Shown here: positions 1 to 14,200 of the stretch, piece by piece
Layout: the number at the start of each line of letters is the position of its first letter
Numbering within the stretch: position 1 is the first letter of the stretch
DNA from: Oryzias latipes
Lineage: Eukaryota > Chordata > Actinopteri > Beloniformes > Adrianichthyidae
Direction of reading: 5' to 3'
Length of the DNA: 64,000 nucleotides
NCBI RefSeq assembly: GCF_002234675.1
Contig: NC_019862.2
Span: 32,312,134 to 32,376,133, forward strand
The notes under the pieces: generated by a model
What the model saw: only the letters and a program-made list of their open reading frames with translations
Database searches by the model: none
What the model was told of the DNA's origin: nothing
Position numbers and translations under genes: made by a program

Positions 1-2990
1 TTTTTTAGGTTTCGCTGAGTTGCATTTACTGTCAAGTAAAACCATGGGGGGGGGGGGGGGGGGGTTACTACACGCTACAAGAAAAAAGAACAGATGTTTT
101 GCTTCATACATTTCTATATAACAATTTCTTTGTACTGTACATATTTGAATGTGAATGATCCCATAGTTCTTATGTGATACTGGTGATTTTTTCTGTGTTT
201 TCTAGAGGTTTTCCTGGTTAAACTTGTGCCATATTTCTATTAGAGACCTTCGTTGAGCCCCGATCTCATAAGAGAGCTTTAGACCTTTATATGATGTAAT
301 ACTGAAGTGCCCTTTTACACCAATAATAGCCAAGATGCATGCACTTCTGTGCTTAACATTTAGCCTAACAGTTCATCCAGTTTGGACATGACTGTTGGAC
401 ACAATGGATTAAAAAGAGAGATTTCTTTTTCAAATCTGATCTCAAAAGGTGTTAAAAGTAGAAACTGAAATGAACATTCAGAGAAATAGAACATGTGAGG
501 TAAAAGGCAGAGTTCCTAAATCGGTGGCGTTTATTTAACGTGGTAAATGTGTCTTTTGTGTTTGGTTAAGTGTTGCAGAGTTCAGAGGAAAGCTGGGTTT
601 CTTCCCTGGAATGCAATCCAAATCCATTTGCTGTGTCCGTGACAGCGGCTGTGAGCTCCGCTTTACCCGCGCTCACATTTGAAGAGCTGATTGGTTAACG
701 GCTTTGAGATCCACTGTGTTTTTGATGTTTGGTGCTCTGATGCTCCTCGCCACGGAGACATCCAGCACAGGTTTTATCCTCATAATAAGCCTCAGCAGCC
801 TGCAGATTCTCTGTGGATAAAAATTAACGAAAAAGAATCGAAATATCAGTGCAATGCACAGATCCAATAAGAAACCTACAGCCCTGCTGGGCCGCACGAC
901 TCTAAAAAGGCTGTGATGTCTTTTCCTGCATGCTGCTTTTGTTTTACTGTGTACATAGACGTTCATTTATAATAAACTGTACCATAGTGTTTGTTGTGAC
1001 AGAGATGGATTTTATTTGATGCCATTTTTGCTCCAGGAAAAGCCGCTCAAGCTTTTGCTGCTTCCTAATCTCACCTCTTCACAAGTGAAGATGTTTAAAT
1101 GTGTTTGTAAAGGAAAAAAAGGTGTCATATGTTGTTATCCCTTCCTCTGTCACGTCACCTGTGTGGGTTTTAGGTACAGGTGGAGGTGACTTTAGTGCAG
1201 CTGTGAATGTGCATGAACCTCCGAACCACTGCTTTTGATAAGAGTCCTGCAGACGGCACTTGGAGATTTTTCCACTGGATCAGACTTTGGATCCCAGAAG
1301 ACGGAGGCCCCTTTCCATTCTTCTCTCCCCACGGTCCCTTTGTTCCTTGGAGGCGTGGCCTGCAGCGCTTTAAGGCGTTCGGAGAAGCAAACAGGGTTAT
1401 TTATTGTACAGTTTGAGGACTTATGCACTCGCCTCTCATTTCTCCAGTTGCTTGCAAAGACATTTGATGTTATCGTTGGTTCCCTGCTGTTTTCTGGATG
1501 TGGTAAAGCTAAACGTGGTAGTCCGTGTAGTTTGGTAGATGTTTGGTAGTTAGAAAACGGTAAATATGCTGTGACTAAATGTGAAGACAAATGTCTTACT
1601 GTGTGAACCCCACCTTTACAGAGTAGCTTGTAAATGTTGATCGTAAGTTCTAGGATGTTTTCTGACGGTCTTTGTATTTCTGTAAACACTTTGGTGATCC
1701 TGTCATATCTGGGTTTTATAAACCACAGTTATTTATGAAAAATTCACTCCGTCTCCTGACTTTTTTTTTATGTTTCTGGTTCTCCTGAAGCTCTAAAGCA
1801 GAACTTTTCCTCCTCAGCTCTGAATCTAAATGCATCTACGTCACACAGCCGTGTCATCGGTTCTCACTTCTGGTTATTCTTGGAGCTTTCATCTCTGCTG
1901 CTCAGCATCACATATTTGGATTTGGTTGCTGAGCTGCTTCTGGTTTGCTTGAACTAAAAGAAACTTCTAAAACTGTGAAGTTTTAGTCACCAGCTCTGTC
2001 CAGGTACATTTATCACTGAGCTCTTCCTCAGTTCATGTCAACATGTATGCTACAGGTATGTCATGTTTGCTGCATCTCACACACACATCAATCCAGCTGC
2101 ATTTCTAAAAATACGATTCAAAACAACAACTTTTACACAATTCTAAAAACTAAAGCTCCCTGCTGGAGCCACATCCAGACTAACTTATAGTTTGTAATTA
2201 TGTCCAATTTACAATCCTAAAATGTAAACTGGATCATTTGTGTTTTCACATCTTTATTGATGAAACTGGATTCAACATGTTGCCTCATGACTTCTCCCTC
2301 AATCTGAGGTACGAGCTGTTTGGAACCTGCAAATGTAACTTCCATTTTTGAATAAAACCGCTTTGACATTGAAGTCGGCGAGTATTTTTGCTGATGTGAG
2401 TTGGTCCCCCCTCCCCCCTCAAGGGCTATTGTGGCCACAACGTTCCCCCAAACTCCAGAGGTCCTCAGGAACCACCTGATGGTTTTGTGGTTAGACCAAA
2501 CGTGGATTCAGATGCAAAAGCCTGCAGGTTTAATCCAGACTAAAACTAAGTAAAAACTGAATCAAGCTGAGGTGCAGGCTCAACCAAGTGTCTGCAACTA
2601 AATGAAACATCTGCAGGTTTAATCCAGAATATAAAGTGAGATTGATCCAAGTTAACATTTGGATGCATGCAGCTTGTTAAACCGCCTCTTTATTCAGTTA
2701 TTACTCAGTTTTATTCCAGCTAAAACTGGCAGATCTTTTTTGTTTTTCAATTTTCAGAACTCAAAGTGATGATCCTTTCACAAGTGCTTAAAGCTATATT
2801 GTCAAAATGATTACAAAACTTCAAAATCATCCAAATGAATGACTCCAGATAATTAGTTTCTTTACAGATCTCCTAATTGGAATTTAATCTGCAACAGAAA
2901 TTGAAGCGTTTGTGCCGTTTGAGCCACATACCGTCTGCCAGCCAACGTCTAAGAAGGTCACAACAAGGTCGGTTTATTTTCTAATGACTG
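1..2990. other. Gene-free stretch, possible 3'UTR of an off-window plus-strand gene
   Basis: No exon with recognisable protein similarity could be assembled here on either strand; the open frames are short and have no family motif. Plus-strand AATAAA hexamers occur at 971-976 and 2351-2356. The second is followed by a GT-rich stretch (about 2385-2405), as expected near a cleavage site. This fits the 3'UTR of a gene lying to the left and converging on sin3b, but no coding end is visible, so this is inference only. Confidence 0.3.
46..64 (+). repeat. G homopolymer, 19 nt
   Basis: An uninterrupted run of 19 G. It is the first of many 12-21 nt G or C runs in the window. Confidence 0.9.
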
Positions 2991-3028
2991 ATACAGGGTT
3001 ATACATTCTTTAACACTGATATTTAGCT

Positions 3029-3034
3029 TTTATT
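3029..3034 (-). terminator. sin3b: Candidate poly(A) signal of sin3b
   Basis: AATAAA on the minus strand (TTTATT on plus), about 820 nt downstream of the sin3b stop codon at 3852. No closer minus-strand AATAAA was noticed. A cleavage site would follow at about 3000-3015. Assignment is by position only. Confidence 0.4.
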
Positions 3035-3851
3035 TTTTAATGTCATCATTCAAATAAAAAAAAAGAAAACATTTGGTGAGATCTTGAACGTGATGCTCTG
3101 CGGACATGAAACCCGTCCGTGTCGACGGCGCCTTCCCGCCGCGGTGAAGATGTGTTTTAAGCACAACACAAAAACGATTTAAAACAAAAACAGAGAATGT
3201 TTCAAAAGTTGGCTGACGTGAAACACTGTAAAGAACCACACCAACCCACTTTGGTAGGTCCGTGTAAAAAAATCCCTCCCTGTATGCAGATGATGCAGTT
3301 CTGTTGTGCGCTTACCTACAGACAGACATGATGAGAGCAGGATCACACAATCACACGCGGCGTAATCTCTCCATAGAAACACAGAAACCAACAGGCAGAA
3401 GGCTCTCTTGCTTTAGAAGCTAAAAACTACACGACATAAAAAGAAAAATAACGGAAAAACTCAAAACATTATCAGTTTGGGGGGAAAAAAACATCTTATA
3501 GAAGTTCTCAAGCGATCTGCTGTCTCTCTCCACTGATCTGAATCATTCCAGGAAGATGATCCTCGGTCCCGTTTGTGCCTGGTGTGCAGCCAGTCCTGAC
3601 CAAGTCCTCTCTCAGAGATCTTCACTGAATGTTGGTCCTCGTTTTCCCGCCACCGTCTGTGTTGGAAATGAGTTCACTGATTGGCCCGAGTTTGGACCGT
3701 TTCTTTAAGTGCAGCTGAACGCCGGCACGTTTGGAGGAAGGCAGAGAAAGGGACCGTAGCCGTGAATGTCTGTTTAGTGTACAGATGTCACAGACGTCCA
3801 TGCGTTTACCTGCAAGAGTGCGTGTTCTACCTTCATCACTGCGGAGGTCTT

Positions 3852-6800
3852 TTATGGGGAGGAGGGGGCTTTGCTACTGCTGTAATGGACGCGGTATCTG
3901 TTGACCATCTGTCCTTTCACCTCGGTGGGCAGGCAGCTGGTCTTGCAGGGGATGAAGTCCTCCTCTTCCTCGCCCATCAGCCAGTTGTGCACGGAGCGCT
4001 CGGCAGCAGCGGTGACGTGATCGCTCAGCCAGCCTTTGTGCCACTTGTGGAAGCGCTGGTGCTGGCTGGCCGCTACGCTGAGCTGCGACTGAGGAGGAAG
4101 GCAGAGTCTCAGCTTTACACACCAAAAGACGTTTTCCTCATTGCAGATTTCCCAGGAAGCACCTCGAACCCCCCCGCTGCTTTTAATAAAATATTGAGAT
4201 TCATTTATGACATGCAGACATAAAGTATTTCTCTGTAATAACAGGCATAACTATGAAAATCCCCCATCAGGATGCAATTAGAAACTGTAACAGAATTCTC
4301 TGTTTCAAGGAGAACAATGACATTTACAGTAACAAAAGCTAGACATTTCTGTTCTTTACATTAACTTGCTGCACTGCCGCTTTGAAATGAAGCTGAAAGT
4401 CCAAAGCAGCATCCAAACTATGCAGATGAACTAATAAGTCTTGACTCTACGGCGTGAGGCAGGCTAGGCGGCGTCTTACCTTTCTGGCCTTGACCAGCGC
4501 TCCTCTGCGGTACATGTAGTCCTCAGAGTTCATGACAAACACCATCTTGTGAGTGTTGAGCTTAAATCGACAGTCCAAGCTGCCGGCGCTTTCCACGCCC
4601 AGCTGGCGGTGCCACTCTCTTCTGCAGCGCATCGCCTCCACCTGCCGCACCTGCCAGCGGCGGAAACGGCGAAGGTTCCTGGCGGAGAACAGGCATTATT
4701 TTCCCAAATTTGTTTGTGGAACAGCATCTGTTTGATCACAGCCTCTTTATTTTTCCACCTAAACAGGATCAGCCTAAAGCATGAATGATCCTAACATCAG
4801 AACGTAAAGCCTCACCGTACCTGGGAAGAAACACGGGTTTAAAGAAGTATCCCTCTGCCTGAGAGCACAGACTGGACTCTGTTCCAACAAACTGCTCCAT
4901 GTAGCTGGACAGGCACTGATGGAAACAACAGCCTGTCAGTTCAATCAATGACTGCATTTGATTCTTTATGTAGCAAGTTCTTTCATAAAGTGCTTACCTG
5001 GACATCCAATGGGTCGTCAGTCTGAGCCTCCTCGGTGTCCAGCAGCTCCACGGTCATCGTCACCTGGCCTTTGTTCTGAATAAACATCAACTGATGGAAG
5101 AGAAGAAAAACCGTTGATCATCAGGTAGAGTAGAACGTCTGTAGAGGTCCAAACTCTGGAGCTGCATTCACGCCCTCCTCTGCATCGCGTGTTCCAGCAG
5201 CCACGTCCCATGAAAGCTCTGTCCGTTCACCACGCGTGTCGTATGTTAAACCAGGTCACACTTTTACCCGTCAGGAACTCAGATTTCATAGTGACGTATG
5301 GATGGAAGCGTCAACAGTTTGAAAATGGAGCACAAAGGAGAAGTTCAAATAGCGGTTTTTGCTTGAGCGTGACCTTTTCCTTCCCTGGAATTATGACATC
5401 AAGTCTTTCTGCCGTCACAACAGAAGACTCTGACACTCCACACCTCTTCCAACATGGCGGACGCCAAGGAAAAGGAAGAAGAATGCGTCTTTGGGCGACG
5501 AGAGTGTTCAAGAATGCCTGTGTGGCGCGCGCCGGTGTTTCTGTAGCTTGACAGCAGCGTTCCAGCTGATCCCGATAAAGCGTTGATCAAAATAACAGCT
5601 GAGAATTGCAGTTTCTGAATAGAAATCAAAGCTTCAGGCAGACAGGAAAACCCCCATGAACGGAGTCAAACGGCTCACCTTGAAGCAGTTCTCTTCAGCC
5701 ATGACTCTCTCGGCCTTCCACTGGTAGCTGGTCTCCCAGGCGGCTCTGACACACTGAGAGGACAGGTTCCCCCCCGCTGCCCCCCGCTTCCTCTCAGCCA
5801 GGTAGAGGTCCACCACCTGGAGACACACCTCGTCGCTCACCAGGTGCTGCAGCTGACGTGGGAGGAAAGCAGGGTGAGGCATTTGGACGCAGAGAGGGAC
5901 GGATAGACGCACGGCGGAGCCGGCCTACCTGTCGGATGATGTTGTGTATGACCTTGTCTAAGGTGAAGCCGATGTAGGCGTGGATGGTGAACATCTCTCT
6001 CAGCGTGTCTTCGTACTGCGTGGAGTCCAGGTTGCCGTCCAGAAGGCTGCGCACCATGTCCAAGAAGGCCGGGTAGTACTCCTCCAGCTCCACCTCGCCT
6101 GTGGAAACACAGGAAGCTCACTTTCCTGTCTAAAGCAGCCGCTCGTCTTTACAAGTGGAGTTCTGCTGATGTTAAAAAAGAAATCTTTATTGACATCTTT
6201 GAACGACGTTAGAGTCGAGGACAAACGACAGGAGGAGTCTAAAAAGACGTGTGACAGAAATGCCAGGAAGAGGAGTCCCACTCCCATCCTGTTCTCATCG
6301 TCCAGCTGTCTCTTGAATTAGGATTTTAGCCTCAATCCAAAAACCTGTGTGTTTTCTAGGACATAGTTTCTGCAGAGCGGCAGGAGTTCATTAGAAATTT
6401 GCCTCTGAGTTGTGGGCGGCACCATTGGTGTGGAGCAACCCCGACCCCCTTCCCCATTGCCGTGAGCTGGGAGCTTGTGGCTCCGCCCAGAATCTTTTCT
6501 ACGTCACAAATACGATCTTTTCCTCTGCTCCTGATTTACAACAATTAGAATAAAGAAACAATCAGAAACGCAGATTTGAGCTAAACCTCCATCATCATCA
6601 GCTAAACAGCAGTTTCATTGGAGCGCGTCTTTGATTCATCCGTTAGTCACTAAGTGAATATTTCCAATCATTTCTAACAGATTGATGTTTTTGAAAACGA
6701 TCTCCATTCATAAAGGCTGACTTTTTCATTATTAATAGGAGCACGTAATCAAACTGACGACCTTCAGACATCATTCGTTCTCCCTGACGGGTTACGCTCC

Positions 6801-8221
6801 TTTCTTTCCGTTTGGATCCTTAGCACACGGGTTTGACGGAGCGAGGCCGGACGCTGGCTCCGGCGTGCGCTGAGCAGCTGGACTTACTGGGCTGCTTGAG
6901 GCGGAGCTCCATGGCCAGGTCGCAGGTCTTTTCCCGCCTCCCCTCGGCCACCAGCAGCCTCTCCCGGCTCTGCTCCGCCCGGTGCTCCAGCAGCTGCCGC
7001 TCAGCTTGGCGATAGACCCGCAGCAGCCGCGAGCACAGAGTCTGGTGCAGCCGCAGAAAGAAGTACCAGTTGTTGTTGACCAGGAAAAGGTTGTAGACGC
7101 CGTCCATCTCCTTCTGGTGCTCGGCTTCGGGGTCACGGAGGTCCATTTTTTCCGCGGCCCCGCCAGAGGGCGTGTCTAAAGGCGCGGGGCCTGGCGTGGA
7201 CGAGGAGGTGTCTGGAGGCTGACTGGTGCTACTTGACGTGGTGGAGGCCTCCGTGTCCAGACTTTGGGACGGGCTGCAGCGCCGCCTCCTGGACTCGCCG
7301 TTGGGCTGCTGGTGCAATTGCGGCTGGTTGTTGTTGGGCGGCGCGTGGGCAGCCTGGCTGTGGCCCCCGACAGCTGCTGCCGCGGTTCCTGACGCATCAT
7401 TGGAATGACTACTGCCGCCTCCCGCCTCCGGCGCCGCCGCTCCCGTCTCTGCAGCTTCCTCGTGCTCTCCCTCCTCGTCCGTCCACTCCTCGGTGTCGCT
7501 CAGCTCTCCACGTCTGGAGAAGAACAGGTCGGGGACAAAGTGCTGGACGATGCGCTTGATGTGGTCTTTGTCGTCTTTGTGAATGGTGGGCTGTCTCTTG
7601 ACGTGGTAGATGATGAGAGCGGCGGCGTCCTCCAGGATCTGCTTGTCTTCGTAGGTGAACACCATGTGCGGCTCGCTGGTTGAGGCCGAGCCGTTGCGAC
7701 TCTGCTGACCGACGCCGCCCTCCTCTGTGCTCTGCTCCTGACGCTGAGAAAGACGAGGGAGAGCGATGAAGCAGCGACCTCACAGAAATCCATCACAGTG
7801 TGACTGAACTGCAGGGCAAGTTTCTGTCCAATAAGAGGCTAAAAAAGAAACAACATTCGAGGAAATGACGAATACGGTTTCTTCTGTTCAAACCGGGCTC
7901 AGAAACATCAAAAATGTCAGCTTAATATCTTATTTTATTTGTTCAAATCAAAGCCAGAACCTCTCACCGTGTTTGTGGTCTGTGCCGTGATACTTTAGCA
8001 CACTCCTCTGGCGGTGGGTGTTTTAGCGTTTTGGTACACAACAGTTGATCCTGCGGCTTTTTATTATTTATTTAAACTAAATAGCAACTATGTGGCTTTC
8101 AGCTCGGCTTATAGTTCTTTGTTTTTGTACTTCTTGATAATATTAGAAAAGGTTTCAATGAAGATCCCACCGTTGTTTTTTTATTGAGTGTAATCTGCTT
8201 CCTCAGTGACGCCCAAATTCC

Positions 8222-8252
<31 letters not shown>

Positions 8253-11200
8253 TTTCTTCCTTTACGTCTGAGGAGCAATGTCTGCATTTTGCACGTTTCC
8301 GGGTCTTTCAGGACCCTCACTTAATGGCTCTCCTTGAACACTCACTCGTTAACGCTACATTTCACTGAAAGCGCCACAACTCAAAGCAAAAACTCCCATC
8401 AGCCATAGCGTGAGCTTGAGATTCCACCAGAATTTCAGGTCAGATCTCATGTTAAACTATTTGATCTGTTTTTTGTATCAACGATAATAAAATGTTACAA
8501 CTTTTCCAAAACTTCAGAGGAAATGTCGTTTTTCGCAAACTTTTCAAGGACCTAAAATGACATTTTCAATTTCCAGGACTTTTCCAGGTTTTTCATGACC
8601 ATAGGGACCCCCCTGTAAATAAATCTAGTAATGTGGAAGACAAACAGACCCAACCGTTGAACCTGTTGAATAGTCCATGCCCTGGTGCATTGTGGGTATC
8701 AGCTTACCTCGTCGTAGATGCTTTCGATCTCGTTGAGGAGGCTCTTGGAGCGCAGCGCCTTCATGTCGTTCTGCTTGAAGTTGACGCCCTGGTGGTCCAG
8801 GGACTTCAGGTAGGCCTTCTCGTACTGCTCCCTCCAGATTTTGTTGAATCCCTGCTGAGCTTCTCTCCACTCCTCTTCCTTGGCTTTCAACCTGCAGGCA
8901 AAAACGCCGGTCTTTAATTTGACCACAGAAGCAGCGTGAAAGAATCCGCTGTGGCTGACAGAGCAGCAGTTTGCCCGTTTTTTCACAAAACGGATTCTTT
9001 CTCACAAACAGGAAACAGATTTTTAATGATGATGTCAGTTATGGTTATGAGATGGAGCTCGTCCTTTGGTCGTGGTCTTCAGCCTTTCTCAGGACGCCGT
9101 TTCATGTCAGACGTATTTTCACGGACAAGTCTGAACGAGAACGAATTTTACTTTTCATATTTTTAAGCTTCTGGTTTCTGAAAAACATATTTTTCAAATT
9201 GAAATGCCACTAAAAAGAATATGTTTCAAAAAAATCTGAAAATATTACAAGATTTTTTTTTACAGATGACAAACATTCAATGAAACAAAGTTATTTGTAG
9301 AAGTTGCTTCTGATTTGTAAAAATAGAATCCATGATAACACTGAGACTCAGATCATTTTTTACATTCATCATATTTGTTTCTACAGAAATCCTGATTTAT
9401 TGTGTATTTATTGTGTATACATTTTCTGACATCTGCCTAATTCAACTTTGCTGTAGGAAAATTCATAAATGTCCTTTTTCCAAGTTTCCACAAATCAGCA
9501 TCATTTGTTTATTAAATCTTTTTCTGTGGCTGGTATTTAATAAAAGAAAAATGTCAGAGTGGCGGCTAACAACCGAACGCCAACGTCAGCCGCATCAGAC
9601 TTTTTGATTGACGGATAAATGAAGCAAAAGAAAACGACAACTGTCGTAAAAGTGGTATTCTCTAGAAATAATAACAAATAAACGTCATTATCTACGTGTG
9701 TGAAACATTATATGCTTATATACATGCAGAGCAGATTCTGGTACTTCAGAACAACCGTCTCCCGGACCGGTACCAGTCTGCGGCCTGGGGGTTGGGGACC
9801 CCTGCTGTAAATTACTGAATCTATATCAAAACAAAGCAATGGTCAAGAAGTGTATTTATCGAAACTACGCCCACAAGCAGAATCTGGGCTAACAACATGA
9901 GCGGTTCTGACAGAAGAGGAGGGTCTGACCTCTTCAGCACCACAGGCACGGCGGTGGCAGGACTCCTCTTCAGTCCCTCGATGATCTCTGGGGCTTTGTC
10001 GCCGTAGATACGGTAGACGGAACGCCGCTGGATGACCTCAGACGTGCCGCCCAGGCAGTCGTCCAACCGGAACCGGTCCTGGTCTTCGGGAGAAAGGCGA
10101 GCCAGCTTCTTCTGGACGCTCTCCAACACTCTGATGGTTGCCAGGTTGGTCTCCAGAACGACATCCAGCTGCAAGTGTCACCGGCACAGATTTACTGAGC
10201 ATAAACCAAAATCAGAATCATAAACCAGCATCTTTGAACACGGTGACGTCTGCGTTTCTCAGTGATGAAAGTATGGAAACAAAAATGTTTTGTCAGACAG
10301 TTTTTAACCATCTTGGAGTTTGTTGGACAAAGGTTTTCAGCACGCTTTGGTTTAATAAATGGCATCTGTTGAGTCACAGATGAGAAATCTTTGTGCTGTT
10401 GGTTTACCTCGAACCTTTCATCCTCGCAGCGATGCAGCTGCTCTTCATAAGGAGTCTTCTTCGAGCTGACAAATGTAGAATCTTCTGACCAGGAAGGAAA
10501 TGACACCCAGGTGTCATTCAGGACCTTAGGACGCACAAATGGAAAGTATGAACACAAAGAGAAGACATTCCAACGTCTGCTATGGTTCCTTTGATGCACA
10601 CGAAGGCTTTTCCAGAGCATCCTTTGGTTGGTGACCTGCAGCTCCTGGAGTCTGACACAACGGCCCCTTTTTCCTAGGTAAATAATTCAAAATAAATCAG
10701 ATTTAAAAAAGAAAACTCCTTCTAAGGAACGGTGTCCTTTAAAAAGGACATAAAAACGTAGTGACTGAGAGTTAAACCTGAGCTTCCTGTTATCTCCCTT
10801 CAGTGCAGGAAACACCAGAACATCGACTCTGAAAGACCAGATAATCCAATCCCACAATTCTTTGCTGTCATCGCGTAAAAAGGAAGTGATAACTGAAGGT
10901 TGACTCAAAGCCAAAAAGGCTGTCAGACCAACTTAGGGTTTAATCCTGTACAGAAACATTTTGTAATTCCAAGCCTTCTTTAAATCGTGACGCATCATAG
11001 CGAGGTCAAGGAGCTGAGAACCCCCCCCCCCCCAGAACCAAAGGAAACAGCACCGTTCAAGCCCCCAAAGGTTGTGGTACCTCTTTGCATAAGGCTGTGC
11101 GCCCGCTGCATTTGGGCTGCTGGTAGGTCTTTGGCAGCGCTCGATAGCTGGACCCCAGCCGCTTGCAGGAGGCATAATCCACCTCCCTGCCTCCACCCCC

Positions 11201-14200
11201 CTCCATGTAGCGGTCCGACAGCCCCGACACGCCATGACACAGCTCTTTGTCCCCCAGAAAGGACTTGAACTGCGAGTACAGCTCAGGAAACTTCCTGTTG
11301 GGGAGGGACAGGTCAGTTCAGGGAGACCCAGCTGCAACGACACACCTGCTGTCGCACAATTCAATCAGATTCCAGCCTTTTCCTGTTGTGGGATCCGACA
11401 TTTACTAAACACGCTGCCATTTGTAAAGGTTCTTCTCACCCCAGGAAAGGTGTGACCAGCTGGAGCAGCTCTGCTCCAGAAACCACTTCCTGGTTGAACA
11501 GCGCGATGCAGCGCAGAAAGTTCTCGTACACTTCCTGGCTTTTGAAAAGGCGGCGGACCTAAAAGATTGATTAGGGTAATCAGATAAAAATGTCAAAGCA
11601 AGGTAAAGCTTAGAAAACAGGAAATCAAAAATGTAATAAAATCCATAAACCTTACTTTGTCAAAGAAGGAGAATTCCCTCAGGACGCCGTGCTTCCCGGC
11701 TGAAGCAAAAGACGGATCTTTGGTGCAAGAATACTTCATTTTTTTCTGAAAAAGAAAAACTATTTCATAAATATCTAGAACATTTGATTTCCTTAATGGC
11801 ACAGCAGAATTGAGAAACTTCAGAGATTTTATGAATACCAATAATCTAATTCTTACAGAATGGAAAGCACATCAGAAAGCGTCTAATAAACATTTTCATC
11901 TGCTCTGTAGCAGTCTGTACAGGGAGAGAAAGCTGCTTTGAATTCAAAATGCACAACATTTGACGTTATTTCCTTATGGAAGGAGTCACAGAGCAAGAGT
12001 CAGAGTTAATCAGCAGCGTTCGCTGGAAACAACAGCAGACTGGATGCAGCTTTAAGACTGAGCAGCAAAGGCTGATGGGAATCTTTAGCTACATGCATCC
12101 TACTGCATGTGGCTGTAGTTTATGCAGATTTGGTGTATTGTCAGTGAACAGTAGTGAAGAAAACAAACTACGAAGTGGCAAAATATACTAAAAAAGGAGA
12201 GAATGAAGATTTGAGGAATAATCAATAAGACAAAAAATTTACATTCTAAAAAAGATGAAGCTGCACTAATCTGAATGTTCACTAAATAGAAAGACAGAGC
12301 AAAGACAGAAAAGGGCTGTTTTTATTAAAGAATAACCTGTCAAACCCCAAAAAATCTATTTACTGCAGCGACATATGGATCAGATATGGATAATATCAAT
12401 ATGTATCATATGTGGTCCAGACTTCTGACTTGAGGGTTGTACAAAAGCAAATATCTTCTTAATGTCATTTTAATCTTTATTTATAAGATAAAAGCGCTCT
12501 GTGGTCGTCACAGGTGCATCTATGGAAGGACACACAGAACCTGAACTGGTTTTTGGCATCTTTGTATAAATAAAACAAAACGTCATCACAGTTTCAGCAA
12601 ATATTCTGGACAGTCAAAACTGAGACGGAGCTTCTCAGAGATGATCCAGTGTGTTCCGTCTCAGAGTGATGGGTTAGGGAAACCTTCACAAACTCCAGAG
12701 TCCCACGAGTTTCACCGCCGACCTCCACCTGCAGCTCCTCACTGGCAAAGCACACCTGATCCAGGTAATCGGCAGCAGGTGGGGTCGAGTTTAGGAGAAA
12801 CCAGCAGAATGTTGGCGCTGGCGGGGTAGAATTCGACACCCCTGCTTTTAATCAAAGTGTGGCCCCACACTCAGAGTGCCGCTCCTTCCAAAAACCAGCC
12901 AATCAGGCTTCAAATGGCCTTTTTTGATTTAAATCAAAGAAAAGGTTAAAGGTGCACATTTTCATCTTATCGAGCTTTAGGTCAAATCTTGTAATGGGGG
13001 GTCCTTTCGTATGCAAACACACCTTCCTTTCTCTTAATTCTGTGTTTTGCTGTCATTAAATACATCAGACCCTGCAGTGAATAAACGCGACTTTTTCCCC
13101 CTTAGGTTTGGTTTTTACTCAGATTAACTGTAGAATACGTTTACAGTTTAACATTGAAATCCTTCTGATTGAAGAATAGACAACTGTTAGAAACCAGGAA
13201 AAAAAACACAACATGTCAAGCCAGGGCCGGTTAATACTTCAACAAAGCCTCATCAACAAGAATAAAGTAATTCAGAGTTAGTAAAGGGGTCCAGTCAGAT
13301 GAAGCTACACAAACACAGGGGTTAGTGGGACAGAAAGGAACAACAGTTCCAAGGTAAAATGTTCATTCTGTGCCACTTTGCATTCTTTAAACACTGATAA
13401 AGCTATGAAATGAATCGATTGTGTTTCAACATCACACAATAAAGGCAAACTGCAGCATTTCTCACTATTTAAATCAAGCTTTCTTCTTAACTGAAGCATT
13501 TTGTCACTTTTGGCCGGCGTCGTTTGGACAAATGCGTCCATAAGAAGCACGAGCATACCTTCAGCAGAGGAGACATGTGCTGCAGGAGGACGGGCCGGGG
13601 CCTCTTCTTGTTCTGTTTGCTTGATACATCGTCTTCCTCAGACTTTTTCAGCGGCTCTTTGCTCCCCGTCAGCGAACTCCCCGTGAACTAAATTAGCAAA
13701 AGAAGAAGTAAATATCAGCAGAGACATTCTGAAAAGCAAATACAGCTAGTCTGTCTCCATTGGAGAAGCCGGACAAACCGGAAAAACCAGGTTCGTTTGT
13801 GACTCTTCACTTATTTCATTAAGGTTAGAAGTTCACATGCTGGAGCTTCACTGACCAGAGATCTCTTAGCATCGGGTAAGAACTGTCCAAACTCAGCCAG
13901 AAGATCCTCCTGCCCCTTAAAAAGGCTGGCCACTTTGGAAAAGACTTCGTCTTCAGTCATGCCGCTGCTGCCCCGACTCTCCTTGGCTTCCAGCTGCTCC
14001 TTCTGCAAAGTGACGGGGGAAACCGTGTTGACATGGAGCCAAAGGGGGAAACACTCTTTCTTTTAAAGAACAATCACATCTACAGTTATCAATATCTTGT
14101 AAAACAGCCGTTTTGATGCAATAGTGATGAATGGCGTGCATTCTGACACATCCACCCCATGACACACGTTTCAGGAATAAAACGGCCAACAAGCCGCTGC

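Noticed and set aside
7226-7683. Plus-strand open frames opposite sin3b exon 13
   Set aside because: They are antisense shadows of a GC-rich coding exon and have no family similarity.
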